From: Thiomicrorhabdus marina | GTDB taxonomy: Bacteria > Pseudomonadota > Gammaproteobacteria > Thiomicrospirales > Thiomicrospiraceae | DNA length: 51,370 nucleotides | Assembly (NCBI RefSeq): GCF_017571465.1 | Contig: NZ_JAGETV010000017.1 | Span: 1-51,370 of the forward strand | Reading direction: 5' to 3' | Part shown: in pieces, positions 28,319 to 39,089 of the stretch | Layout of the letters: the number at the start of each line of letters is the position of its first letter | Numbering within the stretch: position 1 is the first letter of the stretch | Made by a program: the position numbers and the translations under genes | The notes under the pieces: model-generated | What the model was told of the DNA's origin: nothing | The model's database searches: none | What the model saw: only the letters and a program-made list of their open reading frames with translations

Positions 28319-30559
28319 CTATGCATTCTGATATTCGGTTTTATAGCCAATCCAGCGCTGTTGCAAGGCATTGACCTGTTGCGGATAACGCTCGAGCATC
28401 AAACGGCTGTAATCTTGTGCGTTTTCAATAAAAGCGGCATCGCGTTGCAAATCGGCAATTCGTAGTTGAATGCCACCGGTTTGGCGGGTGCCGAGAATTT
28501 CACCCGGCCCACGAATTTTAAGGTCTTCTTCGGCAATTCTAAAGCCATCATTGGTTTCACGCATAATATTTAGCCGCGCCTTGCCGGTTGTCGAAAGTGG
28601 CGGTTGATAGAGCAAAACACAATGGCTCTGCTTTTCACCACGCCCGACCCGGCCACGTAGCTGATGTAATTGCGCCAAGCCCAAGCGCTCTGCATTCTCG
28701 ATAATCATTAGGCTGGAGTTGGGTACATTGACGCCGACTTCAATCACCGTGGTCGCCACTAATAAATCCAGCTCGTGATTTTTAAAGGCATTCATCACCA
28801 TCGCCTTCTCTTCGCCCTTTAAGCGACCGTGCACCAATCCGACGCGTAAATCCGGCCATTGGTCGGTGAACTGTGTTGCGGTGACTTCGGCCGCTTGAGC
28901 ATGCAATAGTTCTGATTCTTCAATTAGCGGACAGACCCAATAGGCTTGCACGCCTTGCTTACATTTGGCGTACAGGTGTGCCATCAGTTCATCACGCTTC
29001 ACATTGCTCATTACCGCGGTTTCTATCGGCTTACGCCCCGGCGGAAGTTCGTCGATAACCGAGAGTTCCAAGTCGCCATAGGCTGTCATCGCCAGAGTCC
29101 TAGGAATGGGGGTAGCGGTCATAATCAATTGGTGTGGATGCATTTCTAACTTGCCTTTTTGAGCCAGCTTTTTGTTGGATTCAGTCTTCCGTTGCTCATG
29201 TACACTTTGAGTACATTGCGCTACGGGTACTTCATCCGCCGCAATCTGACTCAAAAATTCATCGTTAGAGGACTTGTCAGCTTCACTTTCATCATTACCT
29301 TCTAGCACAATAGACTGGCCTTTCTGTTGAAGGGTTAGGCGTTGGTGCACGCCAAAGCGGTGTTGTTCGTCGATTATTACCAGCCCGAGGCTTTGGAAGT
29401 TAACCGCATCTTGGAACAGTGCATGGGTGCCGACAATAACTTGTGCTTCGCCGTTTTCAATCTGCGCCAACATATAACGCTTTTCCGCGGCTTTCATGCG
29501 GCCGTTAATCCACGCCACGCCAATATCTAAGGGCTCCAACCATTCCTTGAAGGCTTGCAGATGTTGCTCGGCAAGGATTTCGGTTGGCGCCATAATCGCC
29601 ACTTGATAACCGGCTTCAGCGGCTTGCACCGCAGCGATAGCAGCAACTACGGTTTTACCGGAACCGACGTCACCTTGCACTAGGCGTTGCATTGGGTGGT
29701 TGTTTTGCAAATCTTGTTGAATGTCTTTTAATACTCTCTGCTGCGCACCAGTTAGGCTAAACGGCAGTGAGGCAATCAGTTCATTGACTTTACGGCTTGC
29801 TCCGAACTGCGGCGCGAGCCGTTTCTGTTCTTGCTGTCGCAGGAGTTGCAGGCCAAGCTGTTGGCTAATCAGTTCTTCGATAATCAGACGGCGTTGCGCA
29901 GGATGTTCGAAGTTTTTAATGGCGATTAAATCGTCGCTGGCTTGCGGCTGATGCAAGGTTTGAATCGCTTGATTCAATGTCGGCAATTGCAGCTCTTGCA
30001 GAATCTCATTCGGTAGCAATTCCGGTAGCGGGTTTTGTTGCGTCAACTCCAGTGTCTGCTTAATCAGTTTCATTAAGCTTGGTTGGCCTAGACCGTCAGT
30101 GGTCGGGTAAACGGGTGTCAGCGTGGTTTCCAGCGGTTTCGGTTTTTGTAGATTAATAAATGAATAGTTCGGATGCACCATCTCTAGCCCATTCGAGCCG
30201 GAGCGCACTTCACCATAGACACGCACGGTTTTGCCGCGAGTAAAGCTCTGCGCTTGACGATAGTGATAATGGAAAAAACGTAAGGTCAAGCAAGCACCGG
30301 AATCGGATTGCAAGGTGACCAATAGACTATTACGACCGCCGCGGGTCATCGCTTGGGCAATGATAGTGCCTTCGGTTTGTGCTTCGACTCCTACCAAAAG
30401 TGATTCAATCGGTTTTAGGGTGGTCTTATCCTGATAACGCAGAGGCAGATGCAGCAGCATATCCTGCAAGGTGTGCAAGCCGAGCTTATGCAGCTTTTCG
30501 AGCTGCTTTTCGCCAACGCCTTTGAGTTCGGTTAGGGGAGTCGTTTCAAGCATAATCAT
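28319..30559 (-). CDS. recG: ATP-dependent DNA helicase RecG
   Basis: RecG remodels stalled replication forks. An N-terminal wedge/OB part (LTELKGVGEKQLEKLHKLGL, then HLPLRYQDKT) precedes the helicase with QGDVGSGKT, APTEILAEQH, DEQHRF, TATPIPRTLAM and the C-terminal QLRGRVGRG. It is about 746 residues, versus 693 in E. coli: roughly 54 extra, acidic and Ser-rich residues (29153-29317) lie between DEQHRFGVHQRL and HPHQLIMTATPIPR. The frame opens at 30616; family alignment favours MIMLETTPL at 30559 or the ATG at 30553. ubiC follows after eight bases. Confidence 0.95.
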   Translation of the reverse strand: MIMLETTPLTELKGVGEKQLEKLHKLGLHTLQDMLLHLPLRYQDKTTLKPIESLLVGVEAQTEGTIIAQAMTRGGRNSLLVTLQSDSGACLTLRFFHYHYRQAQSFTRGKTVRVYGEVRSGSNGLEMVHPNYSFINLQKPKPLETTLTPVYPTTDGLGQPSLMKLIKQTLELTQQNPLPELLPNEILQELQLPTLNQAIQTLHQPQASDDLIAIKNFEHPAQRRLIIEELISQQLGLQLLRQQEQKRLAPQFGASRKVNELIASLPFSLTGAQQRVLKDIQQDLQNNHPMQRLVQGDVGSGKTVVAAIAAVQAAEAGYQVAIMAPTEILAEQHLQAFKEWLEPLDIGVAWINGRMKAAEKRYMLAQIENGEAQVIVGTHALFQDAVNFQSLGLVIIDEQHRFGVHQRLTLQQKGQSIVLEGNDESEADKSSNDEFLSQIAADEVPVAQCTQSVHEQRKTESNKKLAQKGKLEMHPHQLIMTATPIPRTLAMTAYGDLELSVIDELPPGRKPIETAVMSNVKRDELMAHLYAKCKQGVQAYWVCPLIEESELLHAQAAEVTATQFTDQWPDLRVGLVHGRLKGEEKAMVMNAFKNHELDLLVATTVIEVGVNVPNSSLMIIENAERLGLAQLHQLRGRVGRGEKQSHCVLLYQPPLSTTGKARLNIMRETNDGFRIAEEDLKIRGPGEILGTRQTGGIQLRIADLQRDAAFIENAQDYSRLMLERYPQQVNALQQRWIGYKTEYQNA

Positions 30560-30685
30560 CAATAATCTGAGTCTGTTCGGATTGTAGCAAATTGTGAAGG
30601 CACTGGCGTTATGCAATCGTGTTGTAGCTGAATTGTCATCTACTTTTTGGTACAGTTGCGCTGACTTTTCAGAAGAGCAGAATTT

Positions 30686-31486
30686 ATGATAAAGCTTGTG
30701 GTAATTGATTTAGATGGCACTTTGCTAAACGCCGAACATCAGCTGGGGGCGAAGACCATTGAAACTTTGCAAGCGACGCATGCTGCCGGTTATGAAGTGA
30801 TGATTGCCACCGGTCGGCATTTTCAGGATGTGTATCTACTTGCCCAGCAGTTACAGATTCCGGTCAGTTTAATTACTTCGAACGGCGCGCGCGTGCATGA
30901 CTGCCGAGGCCAGTTACTGTATGAAAACCATATTCCGCAACAACTGGTCGAGAAGGTGATTGAGCTATCCTCCGGTTACTCGGTGCATCGTAATATTTAT
31001 CAGGGTGATGTCTGGCTGGTAGAAGAGGAAAATAAACCGCTACTGGATATTCATCACGCTTCCGGTTTTGGCTATCAGTTAACCGATTTCACTCATATCG
31101 ACCCGCAGCATATCGACAAATTCTATTTCAATGCGACGCATGAAAAACTGCAGCCGTTGGAACAAAAACTACAGCAGGCGCTTGGCGATCAACTGTATAT
31201 CACTTTTACCACCGAGATTTATCTGGAAGTGATGAATAAAGGGGTTTCTAAAGCGACTGCATTGTCGCAGCTTTGTCAGGTAAAGGGCATTGAGGCAAGT
31301 GAAGTGATTGCTTTTGGTGATGGCTTTAATGATGTCGGTATGTTGCAGTGGGTTGGTCATCCGGTGATTATGGAAAACGCTAATCCTAAGTTAAAGCAAC
31401 AAGTTGTTAACGCTAATATTGCGAAAAGCAATGTCGAAGAGGGTGTGGCGGATTATTTACTGAATCACGTGTTAAAAAATTCCTGA
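30686..31486 (+). CDS. Cof-type HAD family phosphatase
   Basis: A 266-residue cytosolic haloacid-dehalogenase-type hydrolase. Motif I is VIDLDGTLLN (Asp8 and Asp10), motif II ITSNGAR, a Lys occurs in NKGVSKATALSQL and motif IV is FGDGFNDVGML. The cap insertion in the middle is of the Cof (C2) type. These enzymes dephosphorylate small molecules such as sugar phosphates; the substrate is not readable. It is divergent from recG, with a 126-base promoter region between. Confidence 0.9.
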   Translation: MIKLVVIDLDGTLLNAEHQLGAKTIETLQATHAAGYEVMIATGRHFQDVYLLAQQLQIPVSLITSNGARVHDCRGQLLYENHIPQQLVEKVIELSSGYSVHRNIYQGDVWLVEEENKPLLDIHHASGFGYQLTDFTHIDPQHIDKFYFNATHEKLQPLEQKLQQALGDQLYITFTTEIYLEVMNKGVSKATALSQLCQVKGIEASEVIAFGDGFNDVGMLQWVGHPVIMENANPKLKQQVVNANIAKSNVEEGVADYLLNHVLKNS

Positions 31487-31508
31487 ATTTTCTACTTAGT
31501 CCTTAGCA

Positions 31509-32351
31509 CTAAGCAGCAAAGCGTTCCATTTTGCTGTTGAGTTGCAGCATTTCTTGTTCATTTATTTCGAGAATTGCACTGCATTTATCCAAGGTTATTT
31601 GGTGTTTTTCACTTAACTGTTTGTATTTGTTACGTGAGCGAATATCAAATAAATGTGCCATTTCGATTAGAGCGACATAGCGGCGCAGTTGCGGATTTTT
31701 AATCAAATCAATATTTGGTTCATGATGCAATAAAATGGTTTGTGCAAGTTCAGTCGGCAGTTTGAGTTCAGTGGCCATTACATAGCCTAGAGCGCTATGT
31801 GTCGTGCCGTAGCGATCATATTCGCTTTCATTGGTTGAGTGGTATTGACGTTGTTTGCTATGAAACGTTAGGCCGTAGCTGTGATCCAGTTGATTAATTG
31901 CAAAAGATCCTATGTCATGCACTAATCCGAGTAGGTAAGCTTCTGCTTTTTTAATACCTTGGGTTAGTTCGGCAATCGTGCTGGCTATGGAAGCAATCAT
32001 TTGGCTGTGGTAGCTAAGCCCGTTCATTCCTTTATCCAAGACATTATTTTTTAGGTGGATTGCTAGAATATAATGACGAAGGTTAATCATGCCCAAACGG
32101 AATAGTGCGCCGTCAAGATCTCTGATTTTAGTTGCTTGAGGTGGATTAAATACCGGCATATTGGCGATAGAGACCAGTTCTGCGGCAATATAAGGGTTGG
32201 CGCTGATAAGCTCGACAATTTGCTTAATATTCGGGATGTCGTGAGTGGTTAGCAAAGTTTGCAGTTCCAATAATTCTTTGGGGAGAACTGGCACGTCTAT
32301 CTGAGAGATTAGCTTATACGCGATGTTTACTTCCGTACCGTAATGTGACAT
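31509..32351 (-). CDS. HDOD domain protein
   Basis: A 280-residue soluble protein whose body is an HDOD domain (a degenerate HD-type fold used in signalling): LPKELLELQTLLTTHDIPNI, then ISANPYIAAELVSIANMPVF and a central AEAYLLGLVHDIGSFAINQ with the HD pair retained (LVHDIG at about 143-148). Such proteins are linked to motility, c-di-GMP and stress signalling; a specific role cannot be read. It is convergent with the HAD gene (22 bases) and a single unit. Confidence 0.88.
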   Translation of the reverse strand: MSHYGTEVNIAYKLISQIDVPVLPKELLELQTLLTTHDIPNIKQIVELISANPYIAAELVSIANMPVFNPPQATKIRDLDGALFRLGMINLRHYILAIHLKNNVLDKGMNGLSYHSQMIASIASTIAELTQGIKKAEAYLLGLVHDIGSFAINQLDHSYGLTFHSKQRQYHSTNESEYDRYGTTHSALGYVMATELKLPTELAQTILLHHEPNIDLIKNPQLRRYVALIEMAHLFDIRSRNKYKQLSEKHQITLDKCSAILEINEQEMLQLNSKMERFAA

Positions 32352-32464
32352 AAGTAGTAATCCTTATGGCTTAATATTTTTTTATTATATTTAAAACCTG
32401 TCCTTTTGCCATATTTTTTGTAACGAAATTTGTCTTTTGTGCGTTTTTATTTACTCTATAGGGG

Positions 32465-32493
32465 AAAATAAAACAGCCGCATTAAGCGGCTGT
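32465..32493 (-). terminator. Rho-independent terminator after ridA
   Basis: On the minus strand ACAGCCGC pairs perfectly with GCGGCTGT around a five-base loop, followed by TTTATTTT. It lies 29 bases after the ridA stop and should end the gmk-rpoZ-spoT-ridA direction. Confidence 0.9.
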
Positions 32494-32521
32494 AAAGTTT
32501 CTATCCGTAAAGAAGGGAGCT

Positions 32522-32908
32522 TTAATAGCTTGATAATGCCATTACCCCGTCCATTTCCACATCGGTACCTTTTGGCAGCTCTTTTACTGCAACTGCGGCA
32601 CGTGCTGGATAAGGCTCCTTAAAATATTGCGCCATAATTTCGTTAACGGTCGCAAAGTGGCTCATATCCGTTAAGAAAATATTCAGTTTCACAATGTCTT
32701 GTAGACTTCCACCAGCTGCTTCACATACCGCTGATAGGTTTTTGAATACTTGATGGATGCGTTCGCTGATGTCGCCTTCTGCAAGTTCCATGGTTTCAGG
32801 AATCAAAGCGATTTGGCCTGAGAGATAGACGGTGTTGTCGTAACGAATCGCTTGAGAATAAGTGCCAATCGCTTGCGGTGCTTTGTCAGTGCTGATTACT
32901 TGACGCAT
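32522..32908 (-). CDS. ridA: RidA family reactive-intermediate deaminase
   Basis: RidA hydrolyses reactive enamine/imine products of PLP enzymes such as threonine dehydratase. The 128-residue protein has [16 protein letters not shown] near the start, [11 protein letters not shown], and the [20 protein letters not shown] tail with the substrate-binding Arg (about 104) and the Glu in the last part. It lies 11 bases downstream of spoT in the common gmk-rpoZ-spoT-ridA arrangement. Confidence 0.95.
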   Translation of the reverse strand: MRQVISTDKAPQAIGTYSQAIRYDNTVYLSGQIALIPETMELAEGDISERIHQVFKNLSAVCEAAGGSLQDIVKLNIFLTDMSHFATVNEIMAQYFKEPYPARAAVAVKELPKGTDVEMDGVMALSSY

Positions 32909-32919
32909 AGGGAATTCCT

Positions 32920-35049
32920 TTAGTTTCGTTGAATTTTTTGCACAATCGATAGACGTTTCAGCACGCGCATCACTTGCGCCAGATGCACTCGGTCACGTAC
33001 CTTAATGACGAAGTTCATTAAGCTGTAGCTTTCGTCTTTGTCATCCGAATTGACTCGATCGATATCGGTATTCGTGCTGGCGATGGTACTGGCAATCGTT
33101 CCCAAACTGCCACGAACATTATCGACTTCCAGTTGTAGTTCGGCGAGGTAGGTGCCTTCAACTTCATCCGCCCAATGCAGTTCAATGCATTTGTCAGGTT
33201 GGGTTTTCAATTGTTTGACATTTGCACAACAGTCGCGATGGATAACCAAGCCTTTCTCTTTAGAAATAAAGCCCAGAATATTATCGCCCGGTAGAGGGTG
33301 GCAGCATTGTGCGTAATGAATCACCATTCCTTCGGTACCGGTAATCGGCAGAGTTTTGTCTTGCAGGCTTGCTTGTACTTCTTGGTCGCTGCCGGAGAAA
33401 TGTTGAATCTGTTTGGCGACCAACTGAGGCATACGATTACCGCTACCAATTTCTTCTAGCAATGTTTGCCAATTGTGCAATTGCAGCTCATCGAGGATTT
33501 GTTGCTGTAATTCTTCCGAGATTTCAGTGCATTTGATTTGGTAGGCTTTTAAGGCGCTTTCCAGTAAGCGTTTACCAAGGTTCAGAGCATCGGTCGCTTT
33601 TAGATGGCGCATGAAATGACGAATTTGGGTACGAGCTTTTGCGGTAGTAACAAACTGCAACCAACTGGCTTGCGGAGCAGGATGACGGCCTTTGATAATT
33701 TGAATACTTTCGCCGCTTTCCAACATTGTACGTAGCGGTGCGGCCTTTTTATCGATGCGACAACCAATGGTCGCGTGACCTAAGTCTGTGTGCAGTGCAT
33801 AAGCAAAGTCAAGTGCCGTTGCTCCGCGTGGCAAGGTGATAATGTCACCTTTTGGTGTGAAGACGTAGATAACTTCTGGGAACAGATCGATTTTAACGTT
33901 TTCCAGGAAGTCGAGAGAGTTACCAGCACTCTGTTGAATTTCCAGTAGGTTCTTCACCCACTCCTGTGCCAAGGTATCAACTTGCGATAGTTTATTATCA
34001 CCGTTTTCGCCTTCCTGCTTGTATTGCCAATGCGCGGCGATACCGTGTTCGGAGACATCGTGCATCTGTTCGGTACGAATCTGCACTTCTAAGTGGGCAT
34101 TGTTATAAGGCCCCATGACGGTGGTGTGCAAAGATTGGTAACCATTTTTCTTTGGTACGGCAATGTAATCTTTGATGCGCAGCGGTAATGGCTTATACAG
34201 AGAGTGTGCTGAACCGAGTGCGCGGTAACAGCTGTCGATATCCTTAACGATAATGCGAAAGGCAAAAATATCCAGAATTTCTGAGAATTTACGGCCATGC
34301 ATTTTGCGATACAGACTGTATAGATGTTTTTCACGTCCTATCACTTGTCCTTCAATACCGTCTTGGTCGAGACGATGCTGAAAGGTATCGGCAATCTGTT
34401 TCAGGGCTTCGTTTCGACCGCCGCGCACTTGCTGGAGACGTTTTTCAAGAACAGCATGTCGGAATGGATATTTGGCTTTAAAGCAGAGATCTTCGAGTTC
34501 GATGCGAATTGCATTAATACCGAGCCGAGCAGCGATTGGTGCGTAGATTTCCAAGGTTTCATCAGCGATGCGAGCCTGTTTATCGCGACGCATAGCGCCC
34601 ATAGTTCGCATATTGTGTAGACGGTCGGCAAGTTTAATCAGAATAACGCGGATATCGCGTGACATTGCCAGCATCATCTTCTGAAAGCTTTCTGCTTTCG
34701 CTTCTTTGGCGCTGGCAAATTGTACTTTGGCAAGCTTGGTAACGCCTTCTACCATATCGGCAACACTTTCGCCGAAACGTTCGATGATGTCTTCTTTGGT
34801 AAAAGGCGTGTCTTCGACTACGTCATGCAGAATCGCTGCTATAAGACTTTCGTGGTCGAGTTTATATTCGGCTAGAATTTCGGCAACCGCGACCGGATGC
34901 CAGATGTAATCCCCACCGGCTTTACGTTTTTGCCCTTCGTGTGCAATCGCACCAAACTCAAAAGCTTGTCTGATGCGTTCGACTTGTTCAGGGTTGAGGT
35001 AGGCGGATGTTTTTTCAATTAGACCATTAATTGAGGTGGGGGTTGCCAT
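32920..35049 (-). CDS. spoT: Bifunctional (p)ppGpp synthetase/hydrolase SpoT
   Basis: SpoT makes and degrades the alarmone (p)ppGpp. The hydrolase HD domain is intact ([20 protein letters not shown] in the first 55 residues and HDVVEDT at 75-81). The synthetase part with [20 protein letters not shown] (about 246-265) and [12 protein letters not shown] follows, then TGS ([19 protein letters not shown]), the zinc-finger-like [12 protein letters not shown] and a C-terminal ACT domain. Length 709. It lies 15 bases downstream of rpoZ, 11 upstream of ridA. Confidence 0.97.
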   Translation of the reverse strand: MATPTSINGLIEKTSAYLNPEQVERIRQAFEFGAIAHEGQKRKAGGDYIWHPVAVAEILAEYKLDHESLIAAILHDVVEDTPFTKEDIIERFGESVADMVEGVTKLAKVQFASAKEAKAESFQKMMLAMSRDIRVILIKLADRLHNMRTMGAMRRDKQARIADETLEIYAPIAARLGINAIRIELEDLCFKAKYPFRHAVLEKRLQQVRGGRNEALKQIADTFQHRLDQDGIEGQVIGREKHLYSLYRKMHGRKFSEILDIFAFRIIVKDIDSCYRALGSAHSLYKPLPLRIKDYIAVPKKNGYQSLHTTVMGPYNNAHLEVQIRTEQMHDVSEHGIAAHWQYKQEGENGDNKLSQVDTLAQEWVKNLLEIQQSAGNSLDFLENVKIDLFPEVIYVFTPKGDIITLPRGATALDFAYALHTDLGHATIGCRIDKKAAPLRTMLESGESIQIIKGRHPAPQASWLQFVTTAKARTQIRHFMRHLKATDALNLGKRLLESALKAYQIKCTEISEELQQQILDELQLHNWQTLLEEIGSGNRMPQLVAKQIQHFSGSDQEVQASLQDKTLPITGTEGMVIHYAQCCHPLPGDNILGFISKEKGLVIHRDCCANVKQLKTQPDKCIELHWADEVEGTYLAELQLEVDNVRGSLGTIASTIASTNTDIDRVNSDDKDESYSLMNFVIKVRDRVHLAQVMRVLKRLSIVQKIQRN

Positions 35050-35064
35050 CTGAGCGGACGTTCC

Positions 35065-35289
35065 TTAGTTAAAGAAAGGAGGAGTGTCTGGGTCGTCCAT
35101 TACTACTTTTCCGTCAATGGTGTCTTCGGCTAGTTCGCGTAACGCCATAACGGTTGGTTTATCGTTGTCCCATTCTAGGGTTGCTTCAGCGCCGTGCGCT
35201 AATTGACGAGCGCGTTTCGCACTAAGAATTACTAGTTCAAAACGGTTCTCTACTTGTGTTAGACAATCTTCAACGGTGACGCGTGCCAT
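35065..35289 (-). CDS. rpoZ: RNA polymerase omega subunit
   Basis: Omega helps assemble and stabilise RNA polymerase and forms part of a ppGpp site. The 74-residue protein starts [20 protein letters not shown] and has the conserved [14 protein letters not shown]-type helix (residues 21-33) and [12 protein letters not shown]. It is slightly shorter than E. coli omega at its tail. Its position just before spoT ties alarmone synthesis to a polymerase subunit, as in relatives. Confidence 0.97.
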   Translation of the reverse strand: MARVTVEDCLTQVENRFELVILSAKRARQLAHGAEATLEWDNDKPTVMALRELAEDTIDGKVVMDDPDTPPFFN

Positions 35290-35468
35290 CTTATATGAAT
35301 CCCATAAAAATTTGAGTAAACAAGTAATGTATCAAAATCGCCGGTAAAAATAAATGCTGTAAGTTGCGGATTTATCAGTTTTTTTAAAGAAACTTATGTA
35401 GAGTGCTTTGTACGAAATGATTAATGATCAAAAATGGTTAAAATTCCCCTGAACATCGTTAAAAATCT

Positions 35469-35490
35469 AGCGAATATCTAGATATTCGCT
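35469..35490. promoter_or_regulatory. Perfect 22-bp palindrome with A/T-tract flanks
   Basis: The sequence reads AGCGAATATCT followed by its exact complement AGATATTCGCT. An A run (35461-35465) stands on the left and a T run (35494-35499) on the right, so the transcript could fold in either direction as a hairpin with a CTAG loop. It may be a bidirectional terminator or a binding site for a dimeric regulator of rpoZ-spoT. Confidence 0.45.
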
Positions 35491-35601
35491 GTAATTTTTG
35501 CCTCGTTCAGTAAAATTTTTCCTCATTTTATGATTCACTCCTCATTCGTGCAAAGCACTCAGGGGATTGACGCTGTGAATGGTCTGTATTGGGCATGATT
35601 A

Positions 35602-35625
35602 AGGCGGAGATAAAGCAATCCGCCT
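35602..35625 (-). terminator. Probable gmk terminator hairpin
   Basis: AGGCGGA (35602-35608) pairs with TCCGCCT (35619-35625), ten-base loop, 17 bases after the gmk stop. The T run that follows on the minus strand is short, so this is a weak terminator call. Confidence 0.4.
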
Positions 35626-35641
35626 AGATATGTATTCGGTT

Positions 35642-36280
<639 letters not shown>

Positions 36281-36458
36281 CTATCTTTATCTTTTGCCGT
36301 TTAAAAGTTGATACGGCGCTTGTTTGACAACGGGCGAGGTTAAAAATAATGCATAAGTTTACCAGAGATTATCCGTATCGGCTGAGACATAGCGTTGCAT
36401 AGAATTGTGTCGATGATTTTGCGTACCATCTACAGGCAAATCTATTACAATTGCTGTC

Positions 36459-36983
36459 ATGCATAGAGAAAGTATTTTTTTAGTCGGGCCGATGGGGGCG
36501 GGTAAGTCCACAGTCGGCAAGTTATTGGCGGACAAACTGCACTACGAATTTGTCGATAGTGACCATGAAATCGAAGCGCGAACCGGTGCGACTATCCCGA
36601 TGATTTTTGATATCGAAGGTGAGTCAGGTTTTCGTGATAGAGAAGAGTCAGTGATTGATGAGTTGACTCAACGCCACGATATTATTTTGGCGACCGGTGG
36701 CGGCGTGGTCGAACGTGAGCCGAATCGTCAGCATCTGCGTAGTCGCGGTTTTGTGGTTTATCTACAGTCGTCGGTTGAATCTTTGATTCAGCGTACGCGG
36801 CATGATCGTAATCGCCCTTTGTTGCAAACCGATAACCCGGAGCAGGTGCTCAAGGACTTAATGGAGCGCCGTGAACCGTGGTATCTGGAAATGGCGGATT
36901 TGGTCATCCAGACTCAACAGGTTCCGGTGCATCGCGTGGTCAAGCAGATTTACGACCGTCTACAAGAAGAAAAAATCGTTTAA
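36459..36983 (+). CDS. aroK: Shikimate kinase
   Basis: AroK phosphorylates shikimate in the chorismate pathway. The 174-residue protein has GPMGAGKST at residues 10-18, the [18 protein letters not shown] shikimate region (33-50), FRDREE and ATGGGVV. aroB follows after ten bases, the usual aroKB pair. The chorismate made here also feeds UbiC in this window. Confidence 0.97.
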   Translation: MHRESIFLVGPMGAGKSTVGKLLADKLHYEFVDSDHEIEARTGATIPMIFDIEGESGFRDREESVIDELTQRHDIILATGGGVVEREPNRQHLRSRGFVVYLQSSVESLIQRTRHDRNRPLLQTDNPEQVLKDLMERREPWYLEMADLVIQTQQVPVHRVVKQIYDRLQEEKIV

Positions 36984-36993
36984 GAGATTCAAG

Positions 36994-38079
36994 ATGAAAA
37001 CACTAAAAGTCGATTTAGGTGATCGCAGTTACCCGATTTATATCGGTCAAGGCCTTCTGGGCAATGCTGAACTGGTTAAGCAATTTGTGCAAGGGACACA
37101 AGTCTTAATTGTTACCAATGAAACGGTAGCGCCACTGTATCTGGAGCAGTGCAAAAAAGCGTTTGCGGATTTTGATACTCATGCAGTGGTTTTGCAGGAT
37201 GGCGAGCAGTATAAAACGCTGGAAGAATTGAATAAGGTGTTTGATGCGTTAATCGGTAGCCGTTTTGACCGCAAATGTACTTTAGTTGCATTGGGCGGCG
37301 GCGTTATCGGTGATATGACCGGTTTTGCGGCGGCGTCTTATCAGCGCGGTGTGAACTTTATTCAAATCCCGACCACGCTACTATCGCAAGTGGACTCTTC
37401 GGTTGGTGGTAAAACCGGTGTTAACCACCCGATGGGTAAAAACATGATCGGTGCTTTTCATCAGCCGCAGTGCGTGGTGATTGACACTGATACTCTGAAT
37501 ACCTTAGAAGATCGTCAGTTGTCAGCCGGTTTGGCAGAAGTCATTAAATACGGCTTGATTGTCGATTTACCGTTCTTTGAATGGCTAGAAGAGAATCTGG
37601 AAAAACTGTTGGCGCGTGAGCCGGAAGCACTTTCTGAAGCGATTGAACGTTCTTGTCAGAATAAGGCCGATATTGTCGCGCAAGATGAGAAGGAAGCCGG
37701 TATTCGCGCTTTATTTAATCTTGGTCATACCTTTGGTCATGCGATTGAAGCAGGCATGGGCTATGGTGTTTGGTTGCACGGTGAAGCAATCAGTGCCGGA
37801 ACCATGCAAGCGGTTTATATGTCGAAATTATTGGGCGATCTGACAGAGGCCGACCAAGAGCGTACCGCAGCGATTCTTGAGCGTGCGCGTTTGCCGATTG
37901 TTCCGCCAACGGTGGCAGAAATGGATAAGGCGAAATTCCTTGATTTGATGTCTGGCGATAAAAAAGTTCAGGCCGGTACAGTTCGTTTGGTGTTGTTAAA
38001 AGCGATTGGCGAAGCCTATGTTACCGGTGATTATCCGCAGGCGTTGTTGGAAAGAACACTGGATGAATTAAGACCATAA
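36994..38079 (+). CDS. aroB: 3-dehydroquinate synthase
   Basis: AroB turns DAHP into 3-dehydroquinate using NAD and a metal ion. [18 protein letters not shown] carries the nucleotide site, [20 protein letters not shown] the active-site lysine region, and [12 protein letters not shown] the zinc histidines. The frame is open upstream to 36871 inside aroK, but [18 protein letters not shown] at ATG 36994 is the family start, giving 361 residues. A strong terminator follows. Confidence 0.97.
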   Translation: MKTLKVDLGDRSYPIYIGQGLLGNAELVKQFVQGTQVLIVTNETVAPLYLEQCKKAFADFDTHAVVLQDGEQYKTLEELNKVFDALIGSRFDRKCTLVALGGGVIGDMTGFAAASYQRGVNFIQIPTTLLSQVDSSVGGKTGVNHPMGKNMIGAFHQPQCVVIDTDTLNTLEDRQLSAGLAEVIKYGLIVDLPFFEWLEENLEKLLAREPEALSEAIERSCQNKADIVAQDEKEAGIRALFNLGHTFGHAIEAGMGYGVWLHGEAISAGTMQAVYMSKLLGDLTEADQERTAAILERARLPIVPPTVAEMDKAKFLDLMSGDKKVQAGTVRLVLLKAIGEAYVTGDYPQALLERTLDELRP

Positions 38080-38101
38080 TTTTTTCTGGCGATCTTTATC
38101 A

Positions 38102-38138
38102 AAAACGGTACATTAGACAATCTAATGTGCCGTTTTTT
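38102..38138 (+). terminator. Rho-independent terminator of aroKB
   Basis: A 16-base arm (38102-38117) pairs with 38121-38136, one G-T wobble, with the tight loop CAA and a T run. It lies just after aroB and just before the mutarotase gene. Confidence 0.92.
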
Positions 38139-38155
38139 GTTTTTGGGAGAGAGAA

Positions 38156-39067
38156 ATGAACAGTTGGAATAATGTGCAGGGCATTAGTTTTTCGATGCGT
38201 GGCGACGTCAGCCTTATCGAAGTCGATAATGTCTATGCGCAAGCCAAAATGACGGCGCACGGTGCAACGGTTTTAAGCTTTTGCCCGAAAGATCCCGCCG
38301 GACAGGTAGGCGAGGATTTATTATGGGTGAGTGAGAATGCTTCCTATGATGGCAAAGCGGCGATTCGCGGCGGTATTCCTGTCTGCTGGCCGTGGTTTAG
38401 TGGCTATCAGGAGGAGTTCAATGCGCCTTTGGAAGATGATGTTGAGGCGCCGGCACATGGGTTGGTTCGTAAAAAAGCTTGGCATATCGACCGCATTGAA
38501 ACTTTGGAAAACGGCGCCACCTTAGTTGAGTTCGTAACGCAATCGGATGAGCAAACCCGCGCCATTTGGCCGTATGAATTCACCTTGTCGCTGCAAGTGG
38601 TAATCGGCGAAACATTGAGTTTAACGCTGACTACGACCAATCGAAACCCGCTGCCGCTTATCATTACCGAAGCGCTGCATACTTATTTCAATTTGTCGGT
38701 AACTAAGGATATTACGCTTAATGGTCTACAGGGGTCTCAAGAAGTTGATACCTTGAAAGCCAATAAAACCCGTATTGTAGATGGCGGTTTGTCTGTTAGT
38801 TCGCCAATTGATAATGTCTATTTGACTGTCCAGTCATCGCTCTTAACAAGTGTTGATGATCAGCCTAGTTTGCAAATCGACTCGTCGAATGCGGCGTCTT
38901 GTGTGGTATGGAATCCGGGGTCGGAAACGGTTAAAGGCTTTAAAGACATCGCCGATGATCATTGGCCGCAGTTCTTATGTATTGAAAACGGCAATGTTTG
39001 GAGTGACCGAGTGATTATTGAACCTGAAACGAAGCACCGACTACAGATTGCAATCAGCAAACCGTAA
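38156..39067 (+). CDS. D-hexose-6-phosphate mutarotase (YeaD-type aldose-1-epimerase family)
   Basis: A 303-residue beta-sandwich enzyme that would interconvert alpha and beta hexose-6-phosphates. Markers are HGATVLSFCP, the AIRGGIPVCWPWFSG motif (about 70-84), PAHGLVRKKAW with the catalytic His, and the ITEALHTYFNLS stretch with the second His. GAGAG stands before ATG. It is preceded by the aroB terminator and convergent with the YeaQ-like gene, so it is a single unit. Confidence 0.92.
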   Translation: MNSWNNVQGISFSMRGDVSLIEVDNVYAQAKMTAHGATVLSFCPKDPAGQVGEDLLWVSENASYDGKAAIRGGIPVCWPWFSGYQEEFNAPLEDDVEAPAHGLVRKKAWHIDRIETLENGATLVEFVTQSDEQTRAIWPYEFTLSLQVVIGETLSLTLTTTNRNPLPLIITEALHTYFNLSVTKDITLNGLQGSQEVDTLKANKTRIVDGGLSVSSPIDNVYLTVQSSLLTSVDDQPSLQIDSSNAASCVVWNPGSETVKGFKDIADDHWPQFLCIENGNVWSDRVIIEPETKHRLQIAISKP

Positions 39068-39089
39068 AGTCGGAGTTGTAAGTAAGGTT

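Larger units (their letters stand above)
35290..35641. other. Gap between gmk and rpoZ
   Basis: No gene was found in these 352 AT-rich bases. They contain a perfect 22-bp palindrome and a probable gmk terminator hairpin (listed separately). A weak promoter for rpoZ on the minus strand can be drawn (TTGATA, 17 bases, AATTTT) but is not convincing. Confidence 0.4.

Noticed and set aside
36871-36993. N-terminal extension of AroB
   Set aside because: The extra 41 codons overlap aroK in another frame, and the family start at 36994 has the normal N-terminus.
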